DNA of 64,000 nt from Agelas oroides. Lineage: Eukaryota > Porifera > Demospongiae > Agelasida > Agelasidae. The notes below the pieces were generated by a model that ran no database searches, was not told the origin of the DNA, and saw nothing but the letters and a program-made list of their open reading frames with translations. Below are positions 57,401-64,000 of the stretch, piece by piece (position 1 is the stretch's first letter; every line of letters begins with the position of its first letter). The DNA is taken from the NCBI GenBank assembly GCA_949130485.1, contig OX422185.1:1782304-1846303 (forward strand), read 5' to 3'. The translations under genes and the position numbers were made by a program.

Positions 57401-57409
57401 TAATTTATT
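36149..57409 (-). CDS. Ankyrin - Roc GTPase - COR - Death domain protein (ROCO family, DAPK1-like minus kinase)
   Basis: Spliced minus-strand gene, about 1180 residues visible. Exons in order: 57409-57211; 55788-55733; ankyrin exons 52574-52476, 50608-50510, 48627-48529, 46494-46396, 44912-44814, 44022-43936; acidic linker 43517-43463 and 39609-39538; Roc-COR 39465-37334; 37240-37174; 36754-36680; Death 36456-36149. All junctions have GT/AG and the phases agree throughout. Motifs: P-loop TGPPRVGKTT, switch DTGGQPEFHE, base-recognition-like THLDQLK, then a COR-like block (LPSSWLLFHLLL... ILFYGQVEGLNELVICDP) and a Cys/His-containing C-terminal part. The last exon has a Death domain pattern. Ankyrin, Roc, COR and Death in this order is the DAPK1 layout without the kinase, so a cytosolic signalling scaffold is inferred. 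The true start may lie upstream; the first Met available is at 57364. Confidence 0.8.
37334..39465 (-). CDS. Exon: Roc GTPase and COR region
   Basis: Single 2132-nt exon, phase 1 in and 0 out. Roc spans roughly the first 290 residues: P-loop about residue 25, a Pro-rich insert (KPPSPNQVPPTPVP) of about 60 residues, DTGGQPEF, THLD. The COR-like part follows with the conserved CDPNVLFESIYHLV. The C-terminal 130 residues hold a Cys/His-rich stretch (FYCPGSF... CSKSPHCQDQC). The insert within Roc differs in length from the paralogue at 61624-63706. Confidence 0.85.
39538..39609 (-). CDS. Exon: acidic linker before Roc
   Basis: 72 nt, phase 1-1, encoding DNSPSEESRATPEKEEETDE-type sequence. The following intron (39466-39537) is also 72 nt and open, so an unspliced transcript stays in frame; the paralogue's intron is 64 nt and does not, which argues it is a real intron. 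Confidence 0.75.
39672..40635. repeat. GAGCCTGAGCGAGC-ended repeat, copy 1
   Basis: Starts 'gtgggacgagtctgagcgag' and ends 'gctagtgtggggcttgcatg', with internal 'ctccagccatgcaaggcagc' and 'aatcatgagctgaatctctgg'. Relatives at about 41105, 52871, 53968, 57571 and 63912. The homologous position in the paralogue's intron (63912) has the same repeat, so the insertion predates the gene duplication. Confidence 0.6.
41105..41600. repeat. GAGCCTGAGCGAGC-ended repeat, inverted copy
   Basis: 'ttggggagagcctgagcgag' followed by 'gtgcatttaaatttacatg', 'catgcgtgcttcaactt' complement and 'gagactcagctcatgatttg', which is the reverse of the copy at 39672. Confidence 0.6.
41625..41931. mobile_element. TAGYCTYG-family element, 9-bp target duplication
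   Basis: TAGTGTCGTCCCCAGACCCC... CAGACCGTTTCTCGCTGGG...CAAGACTG. Flanked by AGGACTTAC (41616-41624, 41932-41940). Close relative of 27325-27647. Confidence 0.88.
42638..43120. mobile_element. TIR element in intron
   Basis: Left ACTCAACATTACGCTCCC, right complement ACTCGACATTACACCCCC, with inner 'attataagcccc' boxes in inverted arrangement. The flanks at 42010-42150 and 43125-43250 are themselves a duplicated segment ('caccctccacattgcatcat'). Confidence 0.7.
43463..43517 (-). CDS. Exon: linker after the ankyrin repeats
   Basis: 55 nt, phase 0 in, 1 out; Ser/Glu/Gln-rich (ESESSRTQQEQEQSPEEI). Confidence 0.65.
43936..44022 (-). CDS. Exon: ankyrin repeat 6 (capping)
   Basis: 87 nt, WTPLEWAAFRGNEEVVAYLK... 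Shorter than the other repeats, as usual for a last repeat. Confidence 0.8.
44814..44912 (-). CDS. Exon: ankyrin repeat 5
   Basis: 99 nt, phase 0-0, RTPLHYAAIGGRVDVVQYI...; diverged from repeats 2-4. Confidence 0.85.
45813..46042. repeat. Palindromic repeat inside unit 1 (also 47964, 49930, 51800)
   Basis: 'tgtagaaattgaaggttatt' and its complement 'ggaataattttcaattccta' about 200 bp apart, with inner AACTTCCATTAAG boxes. Present in all four tandem units, hence older than their amplification. The same family is at 35667 and 13840. Confidence 0.75.
46396..46494 (-). CDS. Exon: ankyrin repeat 4
   Basis: 99 nt, WTPLHWAATEGHLHIVKHLV... closing KSQSG; tandem sibling of repeats 2 and 3. Confidence 0.88.
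48529..48627 (-). CDS. Exon: ankyrin repeat 3
   Basis: 99 nt, RTPLHWAANRGHLHTVKCLV...; donor ends AGG|GTAAGT so the last residue is Arg instead of Gly. Confidence 0.88.
50510..50608 (-). CDS. Exon: ankyrin repeat 2
   Basis: 99 nt, RTPLHLAANSGHLHTVKCLV...; tandem sibling. Confidence 0.88.
52476..52574 (-). CDS. Exon: ankyrin repeat 1
   Basis: 99 nt, MSPLHWAADKGHVNTVKCLV... The internal Met replaces the usual Thr-preceding residue; it is in phase with the exon upstream so it need not be the start. Confidence 0.85.
52871..53474. repeat. GAGCCTGAGCGAGC-ended repeat, copy in intron
   Basis: 'tggggtgagcctgagcaagc' to 'ggctcgctcaggcttgtccca' are inverted ends. The surrounding intron sequence ('ctaaactagtttcatcctgt' in the sister units) is interrupted here, giving an empty-site comparison. 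Confidence 0.7.
53968..54418. repeat. GAGCCTGAGCGAGC-ended repeat, second intron copy
   Basis: 'gggcgagcctgagcaagcag' to 'ggctcactcaggctcgcccc'; shorter than 52871-53474, same internal boxes. It is nested between 'ataggcacccac' repeats (about 53855-53900 and 54780-54870). Confidence 0.65.
55345..55445. mobile_element. Small foldback (AAAATTTTCGTG boxes)
   Basis: 'aaaattttcgtgttaaaata' and 'caacacgaaaatttt' are inverted, closing with AATTTACGGTA. Non-coding. Confidence 0.5.
55733..55788 (-). CDS. Exon: short segment before the ankyrin repeats
   Basis: 56 nt, phase 1 in, 0 out, DINTMSRVPEHPKYPDFWE. Acceptor TCCTGTAG and donor GAG|GTAAGT are good. Confidence 0.65.
55789..57210 (-). other. Intron with an internal direct duplication
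   Basis: About 56250-56480 and 56630-56890 share 'ttgccatggtaacag', 'aatcagct', 'ctatctcaatgtaaac' (variant) and 'aacattgtctcctca' (variant) in the same order, a direct duplication about 380 bp apart. No exon recognised. Confidence 0.55.
57211..57409 (-). CDS. Exon: N-terminal helical region
   Basis: 199 nt, open from the acceptor TTCTTTAG, phase 0 in and 1 out. It encodes 66 residues rich in Leu/Glu (NKLLKTLQENIRRND... LLEEDGTLSYAAFIGSDP), like a divergent cap repeat ahead of the ankyrins. A Met lies at 57364. No upstream exon could be joined: the nearest candidate at 60234 has the wrong phase. Confidence 0.6.
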
Positions 57410-58596
57410 CTAAAGAATACATACATAAGGCACATAAGGTTCATATAAATACACCCCTTTAGATTGAAGCAGAGTAGTACATTGAAGACTCTTGGGCCTG
57501 GTCTAGAGATTGCATCCCAATAGGTCAAAATAGTTAAAATACAAATAGCGACCATTCTTAATAATTATTGGGGCGAGCCTGAATGAGCCCCACACTAGCG
57601 CAACTGCATTGCGCAGCGTGTGTGTATCTATCTATGGACGGACCGACCACTTACGGGAAATTTAAAATCTGTGGATTTACGAAATTTGTACGTGCCGGAA
57701 ATTTTAAATGTGCGGATTTACGAAATTTGTACGTGCATGTTGAGTGTGAGAGAGAGATTGTGTCTTGAGCGAGAGGAAAGGGCTACCGCCAGGCTGCAGC
57801 ATCGGTGCAAAAGAGACCGACAGCGAAGACGATCAAAGTAATTCAGTTTTTCATACAGGATTTTGAGTTGGGGGGGAAAAACAGGATGGTAGCAGGATGG
57901 TAGTAGTGTGCGAAAGCACACTCATGCACATGTAAGCATGCATGCCTACTAGGGGGGTCTGGGGCATGCCCCCCCCCAGGAAAATTTTTGAATTTAGATC
58001 CTCTCAGATTGCTTCTGACGCAATCTGAGACACACTTTCCTAACATTTTGATGACACATACTTATGTCCAGTAACATGTAAAATTAAATAGCTAATATTG
58101 ATGGCACCACAATAATAACCATACTCAATTTCAAGATTTCTGGGGGGGAGGAAATTGTGGCTGGGGGGGGGGGGGGGGAAATTCCAGGCCCCCCCCCCCC
58201 CCCCCTCTGTATGAAACCCTGTAATTCGTTAGCTAGACGCGAGCGCAGAGCAATGGAACAGCCTGAGGCTACACAATCCAGGCTAGAGAGACTACGCGCG
58301 CGCGACCACGAATGTAGAGCAATCAAACAGCCCAAGGCTAGACAATCCAGGCTAGAGACACTACGTGAGCGCGTCCGCCAACTACGAGCAGCCGGCATGA
58401 ATCCAAATCAAACCTTTATCTCAGTCAGCTCCTGGCACTGTTATGTATTACGATTTTGTATATATGCATAGCACGTCTTTTCATTTGGCACACATTTGAC
58501 ATTTAAAGCAAAACAAAAACACTTTTAAATCCCCCTGTGAATGGTAAATGGATGTGCATGTATGTAGGAGGGTGTTTGACTTGATACGTTACATCA
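57410..58596. pseudogene. Repeat-derived fragments with Arg/Glu-rich coding remnants
   Basis: A GAGCCTGAATGAGCCCCACA end at 57571 is followed by two plus-strand patches, about 57736-57840 (REERATARLQ) and about 58225-58405 (LARRERRAMEQPEATQSRLE... RLRARDHECRAIKQPK), that look like the Arg-rich repeats found in some transposon-encoded proteins. They are separated by a G/C homopolymer inverted pair (58143-58206). Family not certain. Confidence 0.35.
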
Positions 58597-59194
58597 TAGC
58601 CTCGTTCCCAGGCTCTCCCCTCGCCCCGACGAAAAATAGAAAAGGAGGGGGAGAGCCTGGTATCGATTCGCACGTGATACCGCGGCACGACGACATCATG
58701 GCAATAATTGCTTAAGCCGTGACGTTTCACTTGGCTTCGTGATCGTGCGCTAGCGGCTTTCAAGTCAACCGACAGTTGTGAATGCGAAGCTGGATGACTG
58801 TTCAACCGTCAACAGTGAGTCTGAAGACCTGTTACGGCCCAAACGGCAACCACGAAGGAGAAAGCCACCTGGTGTGTAGCGTCTGTTCACATTTTGTACT
58901 AGTACAAGTACAGCTGGTAGCCCCGTTCCCAGATTTTCCACTCGCTAGCGATCTTCAGCTTAATGGGCTCGTTACAAGACCTGTAACTTGCAATTTTAGT
59001 CGTTACAACAAGTATATGTAACTCTGAACCCGGCCGGCGGGTACTTCGCGGTCTGCACGTGACTGACGTCAAGCCATTTCCTAGACAATACTAGTGACGT
59101 GCGTGCCGCGGTATCACGTGCGAATCGATACCAGGCTCTCCCCCTCCTTTTCTATTTTTCGTCGGGGCGAGGGGAGAGCCTGGGAACGAGGCTA
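58597..59194. mobile_element. TAGYCTYG-family element with about 85-bp TIRs
   Basis: TAGCCTCGTTCCCAGGCTCT... with near-perfect inverted arms through 'ggtatcgattcgcacgtgat'. The flanks do not show a duplication, so the copy may sit at a rearranged site. The plus-strand frames across it are not convincing genes. Confidence 0.85.
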
Positions 59195-59520
59195 GCTGCC
59201 TTCCTATTGAAAGGTTGCTAACTCGTGCAAAAGAAAGAAACATTCAAAAATGCCAGGCAAAAACATATATTTCATTTTTTAATTCTGCATGCATTGCACA
59301 ACGCTCATACCAGTGTAAACAAGTCAGTCTCGTGCCCAGAGTACTTTTCCGCGGTATTCTGTTTACAATGTGGCAACTGACAAGTTGTTGCCAAGAAAGA
59401 TTATTGTATTGTGCCGCTAAATCGTATACAATCCATGACATGAGACGGCAATTCGATCGTTGCAGCATCCCCGTTTTTGCAAATAATGGTGTGGTCTGAA
59501 AGACTATATATAACTATATA

Positions 59521-59640
59521 CAGTGGAACCCCTCTGTAACGGACACCATTGGGAACCAACATTTTGTCCATGATGGTTAGCTATTTCCGGTAGGCGTGGC
59601 ATGAGTGTAATCACACTGTTGACAGGCTGCGTTTTCAGAG
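59521..59640. mobile_element. pogo/Tigger-like end
   Basis: TA followed by CAGTGGAACCCCTCTGTAAC and GGACACC as in 13156. Partner end not found. Confidence 0.5.
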
Positions 59641-60214
59641 ATTCCTTTTAACCACCTGGTTACCTCTCATCCACCTGATGTCATTCATGTGATAATTATA
59701 AGTGCACACCCCTGGGCCTTTCCATTCTTACCATATATAATTATGCACTTCGATCTGTTTATGTCCTTGCAATCTCTGCCAGCCACTTGCCTCTGTACAG
59801 CTAGCACCCTTATAAACTTAATTGCATACAGATCAAAGACGTTCACAGATTCATTAATATTGTGACGGTTATACATACTGCCCTACTAACCATCATTGTA
59901 TGTTAGGCTAAGGGTGAAGGTCAACCTACAGCTCAGTTTTGTAAACATGCACAATACTTGGTTAAGTCAAATGAGACTCTAATTAACTCAAGAAATGGCC
60001 AACCGTTAAGGTTGGATCACACAAACAAGTTACAAAAACAAACACACACAAAATCATAGTTCCAACATGTTAATCTATACAGTAAAGCTACATGTGAGAC
60101 AAATGTTGAAGTTCTGAAACAGGCAAACTAAAAGGGCACATCACTCTAAACTGCAAGAGTACCAAAGAGTATGTACCTGCACTATTTAAGTTTGTTCTTG
60201 CATCTTCAGTCTTC

Positions 60215-63200
60215 TTAGTTCCCACTCTTGACAGCTATTCAAAAAAAAAATGAGAGTAATGACACAGTATTCACCTTTATTGTGTAATGCATGTTAAAAA
60301 TTTCCTTTATGACATTATCAATGCACGTGGTATAGCAAACTTAGTCCTTACAGAAACCAAGGAGACCATACTCTGCATTTCTAGCTATTACGTCCTATAT
60401 GCACATTTGATGGTATGACTTAAAAAAGGAAGAATTAAGTACCAGTAGTACAATGGATCAAACCCATTTGGCTTGAGCTGTTCATCAGTATACCAGGGAG
60501 AAGATATTTTTACATGACCAGACACGTTCGTTGTGATTTACACTAGCCAACTTCTCTGCTATTGTGTCTACTATGGCCAGCAACTTGTTACATTCACAAG
60601 GGAGTTTATGTCTTTGCTCATTTCACTGTATGAAAAGCTGCTAAGCACACAAACATGTTTGCAATAACCTTGGGATGTTTTCTTTCTTAGTTCCTCTGCT
60701 AGAACTGCATATCCACCCATCGCTTCCACAGCTTCTGCCAATTTCACCCACGAACATTCTGGTGCATTTCGAAGCCAGAAGTCCAGCACATTTGTCTTGC
60801 ATTGCTGGGCATTACGAGGGTTATTCATTTGAATTTGACCCAAATAGGCTGTTTTGATACCCAGTTGCACCCCCAGTTGATACCAGTCTGTCACATCCCC
60901 TAATTCATTCTGAATGTCCCTCAGTTCTAGTCGTGTGGATGTAGCTGTGAAGCAGACAGATGAAAGATAAATGCACTGCATTTTTTATAAAAACCAGTTA
61001 AACCAACAGCTCATTCAGTCAACTAATGCCATGCTTCACCACAACAATATTTAAGCTGTATATATAGGGCATACTAGCTATCCAGGCTGAAGGACCCCAA
61101 CTCCAGCATGCTACCAAAAACATTCTGACTCAACATTCTATGTATATGTTATTATTGTGGACATTTAGTTAACAGCTGTACTTATGTAAAATTAAACTTG
61201 TGGCAGTCCAGTTCAGCTGTGTGAGCTTCTGAGATGCAACACTAAATAGTGTAAGCACTCTCCTGAACACTCGCTTCTATGTATACAACTGCAATGCTCA
61301 AACCAGTGGCACAAATAAAATCATTTTGTCTTCATTTTGAAGATTTCCTGTCACTGAAATAGTAGTTTCAATATACAACAACAAACTGGACTTTAGTTAA
61401 CTTCACTGCCTACACACAGTTTTGCTGTCAAATTCACTGAATACTGTGTCAACCGCATCATAATGAGGAACATTACCTGTTCTGAAAGTATTGTCAACTG
61501 AATCCAATACTTCACAGTGATGACCTTGGTCTCTGGGGTCCTACAAAAACAAAAGACATTCATAGTTGCACACTTAATATACAAATTGTACTTTTAGTTT
61601 ACAAAAAATAATCAATAGCACACCTTCCATTGTTCCAACCAGATGTTGGATTCACATGGAACACGGCATCGGTCTTGACATTGTGTAGGTTCTGAAGACA
61701 CAAATGCTCTAGGGTTGATGTTCTTCTGGTGGCTAAGTCTACAGAAATGGGGATGGCCATCAGCCTGAAAGCTACCTAAGCAGTAGAAGCCTAGCTGGAA
61801 CTTTGCTTTCTTGGTGTGTGCATGGGTGTCAAGAACAGATATCAGGGTATCCACAACTGTTTTGCGGACCTTCACGCAAAATTGATGGATCTCTTCTGGC
61901 TCTTCTTCTGTGGGATTGGCATTTCTAATGCGGAACTCCAGGTAGGCTGGGTGTACTATCAGCTCCAAAGAGAAGTCATATTAAAGACGATGTGGTTGCG
62001 ATAACGTAGATCATGGTCAGGTTCCCATGAGCTTTCTAAGAGCTTCACTACTAGGGCTGAGAATACTCCCATGGGAATGTAGTTGCCTTTAAAGCGAACA
62101 AGGAGGGGAGGTGGGTATAAGGCCTGCAATGCCTTGCAAGATAACACAAGTGAGTAGTTGGGTTGGAGAAGGCAAGGCATAAAGTAAATGATTCCATCAT
62201 CGGAAGGAAGCTCTGTCAAGATTTTGAAGTGCATGAGGAGCTCAATGATGTACTCATTTTTGAGCAGACGGCTGCTAGACTGGGTACTGATGCGTTCCAA
62301 TACTCGAACAGGAATCTCACCTGTTTTCCTTATTTCAGCTGTGATTGTGTGGTAACCTTTATCACCACCAAATGAGACGGCTACAAGGTGGTAAATCCTT
62401 TCAAACAACACATTGGGATCACAAATAACTAGCTCATTCAGTCCTTGAACATCCTCGTAGAATAGGATTGTGCCAAGGTGTTGGTGGATGTACCGAAGCA
62501 CTTGTGGAACATCTTTTTCATCTAGGCCACAGCCTTTAGCTAGGGCTCGGCAATCTGACAATGTACACACTCCTGGTGAATTCTCATAACGGTGACGTAG
62601 GAGAAGATGGAAAAAAAGCCAAGAAGATGGGAGCTCAACTGGACTAAAGCGATCGTCAATAACCTGCTTCAGAAAGGCTTGTAGCTGATGTATTTCTTCC
62701 TCATCACCACTGTAGTTGTTAACAGGTGTAAAGATGGTGCTCTTATCCCTTGTTGGGTAGGTTAAGAAACCTTCATTATGAAACTCAACATTGCGAAGAA
62801 GCTGATTCAGAGAATCATTAATCTTCCTCTCATCTTGCTCTTTCAGCTGATCGAGGTGGGTGCCAATGAGAACAGCAGCTGGCTCACTATCTGGTGTTAA
62901 ACTCTTACTGAAGTAGTAGAGGCTGGACAACAGCTGGAAGATCATCTGTTTCCCAGTGTAGCTTGACACATAAGTGATGGTGCTATCAGTACCATCCTGA
63001 TGACAAAATCGAATGGGAATAGGGTCGTCAAGGTCAAAGGTGAGATTGAAAAATATCAGGTGGAGAGCTGGTCCATTGAGGATAATGGGCATGATCTCAT
63101 GGAATTCAGGCTGTCCACCTGTATCCATGAAGTAGAGGGTTGTAGTCTTTTCGATATCCTTGATGGTGCGTAACTTCCTACTGGAAAGAACCTCTCGCAT

Positions 63201-63842
63201 TAATATCTTGGTATCGTCAAGGGTGTCAGCTTCACCTTCCCTTGGTGTTGGTAGATCTGGATCAGATTTGGATGGAACTGCTGTGGTAGTAACTCGTGTT
63301 GCAGGAGCTGGTGTGACAGGAGCTGGAACTGGTCTGGGGGGGAGCTGGTTGGGAGAAGGAGGTTTGGGTCCAGGTATTGGTGGACTTTGATGATGACTTT
63401 TGTCAATGAACTCAAGCACAATCTGTGCTTCATCCAGCAGGTCGTGTTGAGGTTGCCAGTCTTCCATGACAACTGTGACGCATTTCCTGGTCTCACCAAT
63501 GACAACACTGATTGGTTTCTCGAGGCCCCCACTTGGACTAACTACACTGGAAGTGATGAGGTTTTTGATCATTTTCAGAAGTCGTTTCTTGAGGGTAGTT
63601 TTACCCACACGTGGTGGCCCAGTAAATAGGCATTTGAGGGATCTGTGCTTGATTGTGGGTTGATGGCGATACTTTTCAAGCAAATTTTCCAGCTGGGAAT
63701 CAATTTCTATATGTACGCAAATCAATATCAGTGAAATGCACAGATTTAGTTTTGATAGTAAATGGTTCACCTTCATGATCTGATTCATCTGTTTCCTCTT
63801 CTTTTTCAGCAGTTACTCGTGATTCTTCACTGGGAGTGTTAT
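60215..63842 (-). CDS. Roc GTPase - COR - Death domain protein, tandem paralogue (frameshifted, 5' end off window)
   Basis: Exons: linker 63842-63771 (DNTPSEESRVTAEKEEE...), Roc-COR 63706-61624, 61540-61477, Death 60944-60669, then possibly a short last exon 60234-60215 reading to TAA. The protein is closely similar to the Roc-COR exon at 37334-39465: TGPPRVGKTT, DTGGQPEF, THLDQLK and ICDPNVLFERIYHLV are all kept. Near 61970 a 7-nt deletion relative to the paralogue shifts frame, and the ORF stops within a few codons before the Cys/His-rich part and the Death domain. The exon length gives phase 2 instead of 0 at its donor, and adding back 7 nt would fit. So this copy is a pseudogene, an allele with a defect, or an assembly error. 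The ankyrin exons, if any, lie beyond 64000. Confidence 0.75.
60669..60944 (-). CDS. Exon: Death domain of the paralogue
   Basis: Acceptor GCTTCACAG at 60945; the DWYQLGVQLGIKTAYLGQIQ... WLRNAPECSWVKLAEAV pattern is a clear Death domain and more canonical than that of the other gene. Donor AAG|GTTATT is weak. The two genes' Death domains differ far more than their Roc-COR exons. Confidence 0.8.
61624..63706 (-). CDS. Exon: Roc-COR of the paralogue with 7-nt deletion
   Basis: Open from the acceptor to a stop just past 61960, then resumes in another frame (VHPAYLEFRIRNANPTEEEP...) to the donor at 61624. Pro-rich insert present, slightly longer than in the first gene. Confidence 0.8.
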
Positions 63843-63911
63843 CTGTGATAAATTGATTAATAATCATTTGTAAGTAACGATAATACTAGTCAGACAATTT
63901 ATCATCATGGT

Positions 63912-64000
63912 GCCAGTATGAGCGAGCAGCACACTACTGATTTGCTACTTTGTCGTGGCACACAGCAAGATTTGCCACTGTCTACTGTCACATGAGTATT
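63912..64000. repeat. GAGCCTGAGCGAGC-ended repeat, left end at window edge
   Basis: 'gtgccagtatgagcgagcag' onward, matching 39672 onward almost base for base, in the equivalent intron of the paralogous gene. Confidence 0.7.

Noticed and set aside
58157-58471. Intact small Arg-rich gene
   Set aside because: The start lies in a G homopolymer of uncertain length and there is no upstream exon; kept only as a remnant.
60215-60234. First exon of the ankyrin gene at 57409
   Set aside because: The 60234 exon, if it used its GCAG|GTACAT donor, would leave phase 1, while the 57409 exon needs phase 0; it fits better as a short last exon of the paralogue, and even that is uncertain.

Overview
The window looks like nuclear DNA of an early-branching metazoan, most likely a demosponge. 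This is an inference from gene content (ankyrin/Roc-COR/Death-domain proteins encoded by spliced genes, one ankyrin repeat per exon), spliceosomal introns, dense non-autonomous DNA transposons and minisatellites. I cannot exclude a cnidarian from sequence alone. There is no bacterial-style operon, rRNA gene or CRISPR array.

Layout. 1-15.3 kb: gene-poor DNA built from terminal-inverted-repeat (TIR) elements, minisatellites and dispersed repeats. 15.32-18.2 kb: a 2.9-kb element with long modular TIRs enclosing a spliced gene (B-box zinc finger, N-terminal fragment of an SF2/RecQ-like helicase, CXC-type cysteine cluster, intact Ulp1-type cysteine protease core, and a PHD finger separated from the rest by one in-frame TGA). 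18.2-36 kb: more TIR elements, a tRNA-like SINE, large minisatellites (30-32 bp unit, mainly 25.5-28.4 kb), and the second copy of a segmental duplication (about 12.9-15.1 plus 18.2-19.6 kb versus 29.0-30.8 plus 31.4-32.2 kb). Several elements present in the first copy are absent from the second, giving clean empty sites. 36.1-57.4 kb, minus strand: one gene encoding six ankyrin repeats, a Roc GTPase, a COR-like region and a C-terminal Death domain, an architecture like DAPK1 without the kinase. Its exons chain in consistent phase. 60.2-64 kb, minus strand: a tandem paralogue (Roc-COR-Death) whose 5' part runs off the window and which carries a 7-nt deletion that shifts the frame.

How things fit. 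The two Roc-COR-Death genes are probably intracellular sensor/scaffold proteins of the kind expanded in sponges, duplicated head-to-tail. The ankyrin section of the first grew by tandem duplication of an exon plus about 2 kb of intron. The rest of the window is shaped by transposition: nine copies of one TAGYCTYG-ended foldback family have 8-10 bp target duplications (one of these with a single mismatch), and one copy is only 35 bp long. A 134-bp palindromic element shares terminal sequence with the 2.9-kb gene-bearing element and has a 9-bp target duplication, linking a small passenger to a possible gene-bearing relative.
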